A stretch of DNA of 64,000 nt, from positions 34,385-98,384 of the forward strand of contig MCGO01000142.1 of assembly GCA_002104985.1 (NCBI GenBank), read 5' to 3'. Numbering within the stretch: the first letter of the stretch is position 1; each line of letters opens with the position of its first letter. The notes under the pieces are model-generated. The model made no database searches. It worked only from the letters and a program-made list of their open reading frames with translations, and had not been told where the DNA came from. This stretch comes from Rhizoclosmatium globosum (lineage: Eukaryota; Chytridiomycota; Chytridiomycetes; Chytridiales; Chytriomycetaceae). Below, piece after piece: positions 33,811 to 45,493 of this stretch. A program made the position numbers and the translations under genes.

Positions 33811-36800
33811 TCATAGTGCGATACTATACAGCCTATTCCCCTTCTTCAACAAATATCCTTGATGATTCAAGGTCTCCACAAAGTCCTTGAAGTTCCCAGT
33901 TCGAAGAGCCATTTCTATTGGAAGCGTGAGATAAGAGGACAACCCCGAAAGGATAGTCAGGCTCACCTTTTGCGATTTCGTGTAATTGGTCGTAATTGAA
34001 TTTGTCAAGTCCCGTTTCTGTGGCAACGCGACTCAACTTTGTCATGAACCGTTTCTCTTCTCCTTTTTTACTAGTTCCGGACCCTATTTGAGTTAAAAGA
34101 TTGAAGGTTAGCGTCTTAGGACTTACCATGCTGTGATCTCTGGAAATCAAGATTCCCCAACTCATCCTCGTAAGTCTCCCACAAGCTGAACTTCATAATA
34201 GAAACAACGTCAAGAGCATCTTGACGGGTTGCTTCGTCTCTCAATTCACTGCGCGCCCGCGCTTCTACCAGACGCATCATGGATTCCAACTGTCTGGTAG
34301 TAATCGGCGTCGAATCTATTGATCGGTATTTGCTCCGTAATGTCAAATAAAAGTCTTGAAGCACTTTCGCAGCCTCTTTTGAGATCCTGTCTTTGGATGT
34401 TAGCGATGAGATACGAAATATTGTATGTATTTTACATTGGTTGAACGTATTTCTTTGAATATGCAATGTATTTGCGTAAAAGCGACAGTGGGATAGGATC
34501 GAAGTCGTCGGTAGTTACTTTAAGTCGTTCTTGCAAAGTTGTGTTTTGAGAAGAAGGCTCTTGACTTCCTGATTGCGTGGACGATCCATCCTTTCCTATT
34601 TCTATGTTGAAAAAATTGTAAGTTGTTCATACACTTTACCCCATGCAGTCGTGATAGGCTTTCCATTCGAATTTTGACCTGAATGAAGCTATATCATAAT
34701 TAACACGTTGATTGCATTGATGCAACAAATACCTTCATATATGATCTGATAAAAACTTATCCATTTGCTCGTCTGGTTTGTCAAGCAAGATAAAGACTAA
34801 ATCAAAACGGAGAGAAGGGCGGTATTCATCTTCAGATTTTCTGCGACCGTCTTCGCTTTGCTGTCATGTCGTTGAACGTGAGCCTCACTCCAAGTAGAAG
34901 TTCAACTCACTTGTAGTGTCCGCCGACAGGATTGGCTGCTGCAATCACACTAGTTCTGCAGGAAGTGTACAAACCATACCGGCTTTGGCAATCGAGATTG
35001 ATTGTTGCTAAAAATAGGTGTTATTGCCAAAACTATTGCAAATTGAGCGTCAAACCTCCATAGCCTCCAACAAAGCTTGATGTTCTGTCAACTTGTCAAA
35101 CTCATCAATGCAACAGACACCTCGATCTCCCAGCACCAAAGCCCCAGCTTCCAGACCAGATTCCCCCGAATCTCCGTCTTTACAAAGCGTCACAGTCAAT
35201 CCACTCGTTGTTGTGGTGTTTCCACACACATAAACTCCTCGTGGAGCAGCTTTTACAACAGCTGAAAGCATTTGACTCTTTCCCAATCCAGGATCACCTG
35301 CAATGTTATTTAGTCCGTGGTTCATCGTGCAAATACTACGACCAACAACTAAGACATGTGGATTCGATCGTATTTCAATGTCTTTACTCTCTTGAAGAGT
35401 ACGCTTTCTACCTCCAAAGAGTGCAAGTAATAATCCAGCTACGTTCACATCAGTATTCACGAAGTATGGAAAGAGTCGGATTACGCACCTTTGACCGTCT
35501 CATGACCGAAAATGGCAGGACACAAAGAATTGACAAGAAGCTTGAACAATTCTTCTCCGCCCACTTCGTGAATCTGCGAATTCCGTACAAGTCTTTCGCG
35601 TAAACGCGACAGAATCCTTGCTGAATCCATTCCCATTATCATCTCTTGTCGCGTCAGAGGACCCAGATGCTTTCATGAGTGAATTGCAGAGATGTAGAGG
35701 TAATACATATGGGCACCTTTTGCTTGAATTTCCTATTCATAGACTTCAGCATTAGGTTTAATCAATCAGTTTTTACACCTTCTTGAGTTTCCAACACTTT
35801 GACGATTCCAGTAACGCAAACAACGTCTCCAGGAACAACCAAATCCACCAAATCTTCCGTGAGTTCGCATTCCACTGTTCGAGGGATTCTACCACTGTCT
35901 TTTTGATCATCAGGCAGTTTCTCTTGAATTCTGAAGAAACCAATTCAGCCTCAATACTTTTTTTTTGAGAATTAGAACGGGAATAAAAAAGGTACCGTAT
36001 TCTCTGCCAATCGACAGTTCGTGTCTCTGACAGTCCCGACCGTTCTGGAACGAACGTTTTTCCGCGACATCCATTGCCAGTGCATGAAGATGGAACTCTA
36101 TATTTGCCATCAATTTGTTCAAGAACTTGACTAGCTAAGCAGTTGGTGCATTCGAAGGCGATTTGAGTCACAACAGGTTTGATGGATGAGACTCGAACAA
36201 TGGTTCCTCGTACAGAAATAAAGCGGCCTGAACGCTGCTTTAATATATAGAGAAACAGCCATGAAATTAAGAATCACCCATAAGATTAGCTTTTAGGTCC
36301 TTGAGTGGTGTGATTTGGTCATAACCAACGACCCTTACTTGTCGTTTGATTCTATCCAAGCTGTTTCCGTATTCTTGAATTAAAGCCTATTGGCGAGTTT
36401 GCAGTAAGCATCGCGACTATATCGATTGGATTTACGTTTGAAAAGGCAAGCCCCAAGGCCGCAATGATGGATGTTGGTTCAATTTTAATTCGTTCATCGA
36501 GATCATCCAACTGAGTCTTTGTTTTGATGTCGATGTAGTTGACAGTGACGGCCAGCTGAGATCGTTTGATGGGCTCGCCAAGTTGCTGTTCAAGGTGTTT
36601 AGCTGGATTCAAGTTGCCAGAGACAGCCGCGTCTTACCTTTGCTTTTGCCACGAGATCCGTAAAGAAAGTATTGAAAGCGCGGATTGTCGGTGCCAGTTC
36701 GTGGGCATCGTCGTAGAGCTCTGTTGCGAGTGGGTCAGCCAAGTCGGTCGAGTGGTCGAACGCCCACGAACCACCGGGAAAGTACAGCGACCAATGCGCA

Positions 36801-36904
36801 AACGGAACAAGCGAATTGGCGGTGGCGGTGGCCGTGGCGCGGCTTTCTTCGATGTTGGCTGTGGTGGTTGAGGGCTGCGATGTGCGCTTCATGGTTTCGG
36901 ACAA
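33811..36904 (-). CDS. MCM8: MCM8 helicase (single-base frame break)
   Basis: This is an AAA+ helicase acting in homologous recombination with MCM9. The zinc region reads [21 protein letters not shown], then TVDWQRIR and [20 protein letters not shown]. Walker A is [11 protein letters not shown], followed by [20 protein letters not shown], Walker [20 protein letters not shown], and [15 protein letters not shown]. The C-terminal part [37 protein letters not shown] and [15 protein letters not shown] is MCM8-specific. At about 34809 the arginine-finger segment should read [13 protein letters not shown], but TCC CGT appears as TCC GT, one C short in a C-run. Restoring it re-opens the frame. The start is MSETMKRTS at 36904 or the next Met at 36892. 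About ten short introns are present. MCM8 was lost in many Dikarya. Confidence 0.93.
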
Positions 36905-37037
36905 ATCTGGATGATTCTAATGCAATTGATGTACGTAAATCTACAGTGAAAGAAGGGACACAGTGCTCAAGGACCTTCCGCAAATATACACCAGCAACCA
37001 CCACCCATCCATGATGCCCACTCCCAATGTCAAAACA

Positions 37038-37106
37038 CGAGCACTGCAGGGTCGAACTGCGACCTCAGATTCGAAGACTGATGCGCTACCACTGCGCTAA
37101 GCACCC
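37038..37106 (-). tRNA. tRNA-Arg(TCG)-like sequence, four bases short
   Basis: On the minus strand this matches the tRNA at 33644-33716 except for four one-base losses, each within a run: tt to t in the D loop, ggg to gg in the variable loop, gg to g and cccc to ccc in the T stem. As written the T stem has only four pairs and the variable loop is short. The acceptor, D stem, anticodon arm (TCG) and a downstream T-run are intact. It is either a genuine second gene damaged by homopolymer under-calling or a decayed copy. The first is likelier given the same error pattern in nearby coding genes. Confidence 0.7.
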
Positions 37107-37308
37107 GATGGACTGAAAACAGTTGCTACATCATGATAGTTTTGATGCATCTAAGAATCTATTATCTTTGCATAAGTGCGGTGAATATAAGAACAGGATC
37201 AAAAGCTGAGATTACGAGTTGTGTTTGTTGCTTCTCCACAACATGTTGCTTATTCTTTCTATCATTCTCGATGCCTTAACATGCCGATATAACTCGTCAA
37301 AGCAGTCC

Positions 37309-38910
37309 TCAGGGCCGACCATCAATTACCCATGACAATGCACCCACAATAGCACCGGCTCCCACAACCCACCAAGGCTGAATCTTCCACGTATCCATTG
37401 CCAAAAATGCCACAACCATCACACCTGTCCATCCAGAATATTCTCCTAAACTAGCCACCTTGTTACTTGACAATGCAATTGCCTTCATCCAAAGCAGATA
37501 TACAGCAGCAACCAACAAACCAACAGCAACACTATTCAATCCCTTGAAAATCTTCTTTAATACAGGCAAGTCACGATAATGTCTCCAAATCGGCAAGACT
37601 CCGGCTTTGATGAGCAATCCTGGCAAGAAGATTCCTACCCACGCCAAGAACCCTCCCACAAACGTTGTCCATCCATTCTGACGGAACGCCAACGCACCAC
37701 AGAACGCAGCAAAGTTGAAGTTGGGTCCTGGCATAATATTGATAATCGCAAAACCCATGAGGAACTCAGTTGGCGTCAACCAGTTTGTAGATGAGACAAC
37801 GTACTGGTACAATAGAGGAACAACAACTGGACCTCCACCGAAAATAATGGCTCCAACAAAGTAGAAAGTAGACAGAATGTTGATTGGTTGGTTTATGTCG
37901 TAGGACCGGAGAACAGCTGCGAGAATCAGGAGGATGAAGAAGAGGACAATGAGAACTGCTCCAGCCTTCATACTGTAAGAGAAATAGATGTGCAGATCCT
38001 GCTTTGGCTCAGGAGCTGGTGTGACTACTTTTTGTGGCGCCAAAACTGGTTGGATTGGTTGGATTGCGTCAGCAGTGCTCGAAACAAGGTTCTCAGTTGA
38101 TCCAGCAACCACATCGGCAGGTCTAAACGTAGCCTCTTCATCTCTCTTCTTTTTTTGCTCCTTATACTTCGCAATCCATCCTGGGGCTTCCCCTTCAAGG
38201 TACGTCACGAGGCCTCCACAGAACATAATGAGCGGAATCAACCACGCCGTTGAAGTGAAATTGATGACTAAAACAACTGCAATTGCAGCGAGGGTACAGC
38301 TGGTCTTGTCAACCATCAACTTTCCGACAAGTTGTTTGGCAGCTTGCGCCACAAGGGCAATCGAGACAGCAGCCAAACTACGTTCAATGTAGAGTACTGA
38401 AGTCGGCAGTTCCGAAGTCGCTCCAATCTGACCCACACCGTACCCAACAGCACCCATCACAATCCCTCCAGGAATTGACCACACAATGAATGCCAGGATA
38501 CCTGGAATAACTCCACCACGAATAAGAGCGACGGTAAACGCCAGTTGAGTAGATGCCGGCCTGTTGCTATGTTTAGTGCTGGATCATACTGACAAGTCCT
38601 TCATCACCCTGGAAGTGCATTTGAGATGGCATACAGCTCAGTAAACATCTCCTCTGAGAGCCACTTCTTCTTGGTGACAAAGAGGTCCAACAGGAGGGCA
38701 ATATGTGCCTAATGATACGTTGTTTAAGTGGTGATCTCCAAATCCACGGATTCAAACCTGAGGTCCTCCAAAGGTGATGTACCCAAGAGGAAGGTAGTTA
38801 ACCATAACTTCCTTGATGCGCACTGACAGCGGGATTTCAGTTGGCTGCTCTACAGTAGCTGAAACTTGAGGCAGCTCTGCCAGCTCAACGTCGTTGTTTG
38901 TTTCTGCCAT
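37309..38910 (-). CDS. chrA: Chromate transporter family (ChrA/CHR) protein, two-domain form
   Basis: This is a membrane protein of about 510 residues made of two homologous CHR halves. The first half reads YLPLGYITFGGPQAHIALLL, then TELYAISNALPGPASTQLAF, with GGVIPGILAFIVWSIPGGIV. The second half reads FYFVGAIIFGGGPVVVPLLY, FLMGFAIINIMPGPNFNFAA and GGFLAWVGIFLPGLLIKAGV. The FGGP and PGP signatures occur in both halves, as in bacterial and fungal long-chain ChrA. A cytosolic linker (KYKEQKKKRDEEATFRPADV) separates them. Family members export chromate, but native substrates in eukaryotes are uncertain. Start MAETNNDVEL at 38910, with short introns after FGGPQ and near NALPG. Confidence 0.92.
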
Positions 38911-39165
38911 AAATAATTTGAAAAAGAAAGGCACGCGCCATAATCAGAAATATTTACAAAAATTAAATCTTTTTTCAGAGTCAAAGAGTTTTCTTCCAAG
39001 GCAGGTGGAAGCTTTGCTGGAGGAAAAGTAGTAGTGTACACAATTTACCATCCATTATTCAATGAATAAACGGACAATTTCGAAACGATGCCTGGCATTG
39101 ATAGATAAAGCTTGCAAGAAACCCGAGAAGTCTATCTCATATTCTTCTTTTCATTTTTACTGTTG
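38911..39165. promoter_or_regulatory. Shared upstream region of chrA and mitochondrial IF2
   Basis: These 255 bp separate two head-to-head genes. The stretch is AT-rich near both starts. I see no RNA gene and no clear regulatory repeat. A longer plus-strand reading with a Met at 39112 exists but is hydrophobic and does not look like a real N-terminus. Confidence 0.35.
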
Positions 39166-41965
39166 ATGTTTGTTCGGCGTTGTCCTTCGCTTCTCCAGAC
39201 TTTGCGACAGTCTTCATCGTCCCCAAATGGCAATGCAAAGCCATCGGATTTGCTGTCATCAATCGCAGCTTCCATGACATCAAAACCGAAACGTGGCGGC
39301 AATCCAACTGGCGCCCAACTGAACCTGGATCAACTGCTCAATCCATCTGCGTCAACCACTGCTGCACCAGCTCTGGGACAGTCAAATCAGAGAAACCGAA
39401 GAGGATCAACTGTTGATGCCGCGCCAGCTGCATTCAAACCAAACTTTACGATTGATCTGCCGCCAACATCCACACCAACTGCCACTCCCATGAAAGGACA
39501 GACAATACCAAAGCCCAGCGAGAAATCTGATCTCGATCATCGAAAGAAAGCTGTGTCATCGGGTGTTGGGCCTTCTATGAAGCCTCAAAGCAAAGCTATT
39601 CCTCAACAACCAAAGTTCGCACCCGTTGTTGACACATTCGATGCGGAAGATGACGACGACAACTCATTCTCTCGAAACAAGCGGAAGCATACCGGCAAAA
39701 AGGATGACCGAAAAACGCAGAAATCGTCAAAACCTGAACCAGAATACTCTCAAAAACAAAAGAAAGACAAGGAAAAGAAGAAAGTCGTTGAACAGGCGAA
39801 GGATATCTTCTTGCCAGATGGAATCAGCGTTGTGAACATGGGGTCACTGCTGGGAGTGAGCTATGGTAAGGAGAAACACCCAACATCACACAACAATCAT
39901 GAATTCAATATCATCACAGAGAAACTCGCGTCCAAGATGAAGGAACTCGGTTTTGAGTACCCTACTCCCGACTTTGTTCTCAACACGGACATTTCCAGCT
40001 TGATTGCCCTCGAATTCGGAATGAACCCAATTGTTCGAACGCCTTCAGCTGTGGAGGTCAACTTTAAACCAAGGTGCGGGTGCATTATTACGGTAATTAT
40101 GACAGATTCTAATTTTCTCCATTCAGACCTGCACCAGAAGACTGGTCCTCATACCCGTTCCGCCCTCCCATCGTCACAATTTTGGGACACGTCGATCACG
40201 GTAAAACGACGCTCCTCGATACATTGCGAAAGACAAGCGTAGCCGCTGGAGAAGCCGGTGGAATCACGCAGCATATTGGTGCATTCAACGTAACGCTTCC
40301 CAGTGGAAAGAAGATTACGTTCTTGGATACTCCTGGACACGCTGCGTTCAGTGCCATGAGAGCTCGTGGAGCGCGTGTGACTGATATCGCTGTTCTTGTT
40401 GTTGCGGCGGATGATGGAGTCATGCCACAGACAGTGGAGACTTTAAAGTTTGCTCAAGACGCTGGAGGTGAGATAATTTATTTAAGTTCAATTCAATTGT
40501 GTTGTTTACCCTCATCAACAGTCCAAATTGTCGTTGCCGTGAACAAGTGTGATAAGCCTGGCGCCACCCCTTCCAAAGTCAAAGAAAGTCTCATTCGATA
40601 TGGATTGCTTGTAGAAGACTATGGAGGAGAAGTTCCTGCTGTCGAAGTGTCTGGATTGACCGTACGTGTTTTACACATCAGCTGAAATCAACTAACGATG
40701 ATTTTCAGGGCCTCGGTCTCGACAAACTTGAAGAGACGATTATTGCCGTTAGTGAAATGGCTGATATCCGTGGAGACGCAACTGGACCTGTAGAAGCAAC
40801 CGTCATCGAATCCCGTGTCGCAAAAGGAAAAGGAAACGTGACAACCATGCTTGTCACTCGTGGAACTTTAAAGCCAGGGCAGATTCTGGTTGCAGGAACG
40901 AGTTGGTGTAAAGTTCGAACTCTTTGTGATGAACGTGGGAAGCCGTTGAAGGAAGCCGGTCCAAGTGCTCCAGTTGAAATCTCGGGTTGGAAAGATTTGC
41001 CTAACGCGGGAGACTTTGCGTTAGAAGCAGAAAACGAGGTATGACGCTATTCATCCTTCGATAATACTTACCGTCCGTTTTAGGGTATCGCCAAAGAAGT
41101 GGTGGAGAGTAGACTTGAAGATGTGAAACGTCAGGAATCTATGAAATCGATTGAAGACATGAATGCAAAAAGAATCAAGGCGCGTGAATTGGAAGCTATT
41201 GCAAAAGACGCAAAGTCTTCAAAGCAAACTGACTCTGACGAAGATACAAGTCAGTCAGCGGAACCCACTTCGACTGCGATTCCCTTGCCTATTGTTTTGA
41301 AGTGTAAGCTCGCCGTCAGTTATTTGATTGTCCTGGAACTCATTCCCGAAATAGGCGACGTTCACGGATCCGTGGAGGCACTCATCGGTGCCCTTGCTGG
41401 CTTCCCCACTCACGAAGTCAACATCCAAATCATCTCCTCTGGTGTTGGTCAAATCACAGACTCAGACGTTGAATTAGCCTACGCAGCCAACGCCCGAATT
41501 CTTGCATTCAACGTCCCAGTGGACAAGAAAGTATCAGGTCTCGCAGCAACTCGAAAAGTTCCTCTCGATTCATACAACATTATTTATAAGCTGATGGATG
41601 ACTTGCAAGAAAAGATGCTGGATTTACTTCCAAAGGAGGAAATAACTGTTACACTTGGAGAAGCGGATGTATTGCAAGTTTTTGAATTGAATACAAAGTC
41701 GAAGGAGCAGGAACGAATTGCTGGATGTAGAATCATGTCAGGAAAAGTGTTGAAGAATGAACGGGTTCGAGTTTTGCGGGGAGAGGATGTTGTTTATGAC
41801 GGAAAGCTGAAGGCGTTTAAACATCACAAGAAAGATATTCCTGAAGCTTCAAAGGGTTTAGAATGTGGAATGGCGTTTGAAGGATTCAATAACTTAATGG
41901 TGGGAGATAGGGTGTCATGTTATCGCATCGACAAGAAGAGGCGGACGAAGCTCAACTACCAGTAA
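39166..41965 (+). CDS. IFM1: Mitochondrial translation initiation factor IF-2
   Basis: This GTPase brings fMet-tRNA to the mitochondrial ribosome. The start [19 protein letters not shown] is Arg/Ser-rich with no acids, a good mitochondrial presequence. A low-complexity region (Pro/Ser/Thr, then Lys-rich) precedes the G domain: [20 protein letters not shown] (G1), [11 protein letters not shown] (G2), [18 protein letters not shown] (G3) and [10 protein letters not shown] (G4). Domain II ([20 protein letters not shown]), the helical linker and the C-terminal domains ([60 protein letters not shown]) follow, with the end RTKLNYQ. Several short introns are present. Length and order match IF2mt. Confidence 0.96.
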
Positions 41966-42002
41966 AGAAAACATAAGACCAACTGTTTAATTTATTGCTT
42001 GT

Positions 42003-44287
42003 TTATGACGATGTGCCCCACAACACGACACCTTTATCTTTTTCTATCGAGTAACAATTTGCACCACCCAACGGATTCCACACAACACCACAAACACTAG
42101 ATCTAGTAAATGACTCAATTAGCTCTTGAGAAAGACATCGTGAATTGCAACTCAACTTGTGCTCCTTCAGGACTTTCTCCATTTTCCCTGTCTCCCTATT
42201 CCAAATGAAAACACTTCCATCCATGGAACCAGATGCGACGTAGGTGCCATCAGAACTGAAACAAGATTTAGACCAATTCATGCCGACTCGGAAGTTATCG
42301 TTCCTATTGAAGCAATAATTAGAATTATGTGATGCTTGTAACAAACATACGCGTATGACATGACAGTTTCAAAGGTACGGATATCGATCAACTTCAAAAT
42401 GTTATCTCGCGAAGTCGTCAGCAAGTAATTTTGATCTGGAGAGCCATTACGTTAAGCGACAGTGAGTTGTACAGATTGCTTACTATGCGAAACTGTGACT
42501 CCACTAATTTGCTGAGAATGTATTCCGGTTACTTCTCTGACAAGGTTTCCACTCCTTGTGTCCCAAACGCGAAGGTTGTTATCCAGATGTCCAGATACGA
42601 TAAGAGTTCCTTCCCCATCTAACAGATCCAAGTCATTGCAACTTGACAAAGTAAAGATTGTTTTGAGACCTATTTTGAATCGGTAATGATTTAATACACT
42701 TATCACAGAATAGTCTGGACTAACAATATCCCTTATTCAAGTCCCAAACTTTTAATGTTCGGTCATGCGATCCAGACACCTATTTTGCAGTAAAATCAGA
42801 ACTGTTGGTTAACACGAAACACAAAAGCAAACTTACGACACGATTAGAATCCGTGAATTTGGCTGAAAATACTTTCCCGATGTGTCCCGTCAATGTATGC
42901 TTGGAAAAAGTTCAGTCCATTTTGGAGATCCGTGTGGTATGCAGAGAAAGAAAATTACCCGAAGCCTGCTTGTGGAAATAGACCAAATCTTAACAGAATT
43001 ATCATTTGACGTTCCCATCACTGAATCTCCATCCCGACTAAAATCAACCGACATGATAGCTTGGAGTGATCCAATGAGTGTCGATTTCGTGGCGCCTGGT
43101 GACCATTTAAGCGTCATGAATGTAGGCGAGTTTCACAAACCTGTCCTTGCGTCTGAGAGAATAAGCTTCTTGTCAGTTCCTCCGGTTGCCAATAGTGTTC
43201 CATCTTTATTGATTTGGATGCAATTGATTTCCCCGTCATGTAATGTCTGTGTTTCACAAAAATTAACACAGACTAACAAGAAGCTAAGAATATATACACA
43301 CCAGTTTCTTCACAGCGACCGTCGGAGGAAAACAGGTTACGACTTTTTCAGGCTTGAGGCTAACAAAAATGAGTTAAGTTACCTCTGTAAAACATGGAAT
43401 TCTTACGCTTCTTCTAATTGAATATCTTTTGAACTATTACGTTTCAAAGTCTCTGCTTGTTTATGCTTGAGAGCCCTATTATATACTCAGCATAGCTCCA
43501 AGATATTCCAAACAAAACTCACGTTTCAACAAACTCGTTTGCCTCATTCATTCTTGCGGCTTCTTCCTGTTTGTGCTTGATCCACCGATCCACAAGTTCC
43601 GTATTCTCCGCCTCCAGTTTCTTTGCTTTTTCAATAGCAGCCTTCCATTGCTCTTCACGCTGCACAAGTTCAAGTTGCAGTGCTGCCATTTCATCCTTCA
43701 AGATCTGAATGACGCCGTCCTTTTCCTTCAACAAATCAAAAGCATCACGCAACCGTACATTTAGAGTAGAGTTAGCTGCTGATAGTTTGGCGTTTCTGTA
43801 GGTCGTTCGTTAACCGTTGAACCACTGCCACCTTTTCGACAACTCAACTCATCCGTCATCATCTTCTTTGCCAGCTCATGAGCCTTCATAGTCTCCACGT
43901 ATTCCAGCAACCTCTGCGCATTCTGGCTCTGGGCCTTGTACATGTCGCGCTGCTCGTCCTTGAGCGCCGCCAGTTGGGCCTCCATCTCGGCATACCGGCG
44001 CTGCGCATCCGGCGACCTGCCACACCGATTAGTAATCAAGCCAGGCTTAGAAACAACGAAAGCCAAGCCCGGGCCACGCACCCGCTCAGTTCGGCCTGGC
44101 CAAGCCGCCGCGTCGCATCGGCCGCAATCGCATTTGCTGCGGCAACTTGCGCTTCGAGTTCAACGATCCGCGACGCCGCCGCCGCTGCCTTGGATGCGTT
44201 TGCATTCGCTGAGGCAAAGACCGACGCGAATTGTGCGGAGGCGGCGTCGCGTTCGGTGAGGCGAGAAATGAGGGTCTCGTGCCACAT
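42003..44287 (-). CDS. ATG16: ATG16 autophagy protein with WD40 propeller (ATG16L1 type)
   Basis: ATG16 binds ATG5-ATG12 and directs LC3/Atg8 lipidation. The N-terminus (MWHETLISRLTERDAASAQF) fits the ATG5-binding segment. A long coiled coil follows (ALKDEQRDMYKAQSQNAQRL, NAKLSAANSTLNVRLRDAFD, EKDGVIQILKDEMAALQLEL), ending with ELVDRWIKHKQEEAARMNEA NEFVE, the conserved ATG16 signature. The C-terminal half is a WD40 propeller: HDGEINCIQINKDGTLLATG, FTDSNRVVSGSHDRTLKVWD, GTLIVSGHLDNNLRVWDTRS and SSDGTYVASGSMDGSVFIWN, ending VVLWGTSS. Yeast Atg16 lacks the propeller; animals and Dictyostelium have it. Many short introns are present, and one joins MTDE to NAKLSA through a GTTGAG donor. It is divergent from the EGF/rhomboid-like gene (72 bp). 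Confidence 0.9.
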
Positions 44288-44359
44288 TCTCCTTTTTGAG
44301 TTACTTTTCGAATGCGATAAATCGATATCTGCAAATATTTATCGAAAGTAAATAAAAAG

Positions 44360-45471
44360 ATGGAACAAAATCGATTGTTTCTGATTGCTCTTGTGATTGG
44401 AGTGCTGATCACGTCACGCCCAACGCTAGACACATTTCCACTGCAAAGTAGCGATGGCTGGATTCAATCCGCTGCGAAATGGCTCAGTCCAAAAGGTGAT
44501 TGCCTTTCAGTACGTGTTACAGGACTCAACTCTTCTTCTGACAGCATATCGAGACTACCTCTTCTTCTCAACTGTCACAGTCCTTGCTTCAAATGAAATA
44601 TATCTCGGTATCCTCGGATTTTGGATCAAGTTACCGATACAGTCCGTCATGAGTTGGTGGGACCATTTAGTCTATGAAACAACTGCCACGTTGGATCGAC
44701 TCCCCGATCCTTGTTTTGGCGGTTGCGGATCTGGTACACCCCTTAATTCAAACAATCAGATCATATCTTCTGACTCTTGAATGTCTGACAGGATTCTGTT
44801 TTGCTGGATCGTGTGTGTGTCCACCTGGCTACACCAATCCCTTTTGTGCTATCCCAACACACAGTGGACCACTCTTCTCATGGTCAAACTTTAATTCTGC
44901 ACAAGACCGATTGATAAGCTACGTTCCGACAGATCCATTCAAACTACTTCTCTGCGTTCCCATTGTTCTGCACACCATCTACCTTCTCATACCCTCCACA
45001 CACCGAATACTGTTGCGTTCGACGAAACTCGACTATAGTCGACCCTATACTCTCGTATTGGCTCCCTTTTTCCATTCCGATACAATCCACCTTGTATTTA
45101 CGTACCTTCCATTCTACCAGTACGCGCAACTTGTCGAAACAATTATTGGATCAGCAAATGCAAGTGCTGCCATCCTATGGTGTGGAGTCTGTGGAAGTAT
45201 AGGTGCACTGTATTTCCGAGATAGAAGAGTATGGGGAGTGCGATATGAAACTCGTGGAGGATTGATGGGAATTGTATCTGGACTGCGCATAATTATTGCA
45301 GTCCAAGTGTTGCGGTATGGTGGAGGAATTGTTGGAATGGACGAGCGAGATGTAGTGACGTGGGTTGGAATGGAGACACTCTTTGCATGTTGGAGTGGAA
45401 TGGATGTAGGAGTTGTATTAGGTGGAGCCGTGGGCGCACTTGGTTTTCTGTATGCGTTATCGTTGAAATAA
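44360..45471 (+). CDS. EGF-module, rhomboid-like multi-pass membrane protein without clear catalytic dyad
   Basis: After splicing two short introns the protein starts with a signal or anchor segment (MEQNRLFLIALVIGVLITSR). A hydrophobic stretch follows (YLFFSTVTVLASNEIYLGIL), then an EGF-like module DPCFGGCGSGFCFAGSCVCP PGYTNPFC (six Cys, with C-x-C-x2-G-Y). Next comes a polytopic domain. RPYTLVLAPFFHSDTIHLVF has the rhomboid 'R..+++.FFH....HL' layout, followed by YAQLVETIIGS. The catalytic GxSG position reads GVCG or GGLMG depending on alignment, and the last helix has GMDVGVVLGGAVGALG where active rhomboids have HLGG. So it is probably a pseudoprotease or scaffold. The EGF-joining intron (donor GTACAC) is supported by the Cys pattern. 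Confidence 0.6.
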
Positions 45472-45493
45472 ATATAGTCCATCAAAAGTCCGA

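Noticed and set aside
39112..39165. Earlier Met for mitochondrial IF2
   Set aside because: It would add a Phe/Leu-rich stretch before a perfect mitochondrial presequence starting MFVRRC.
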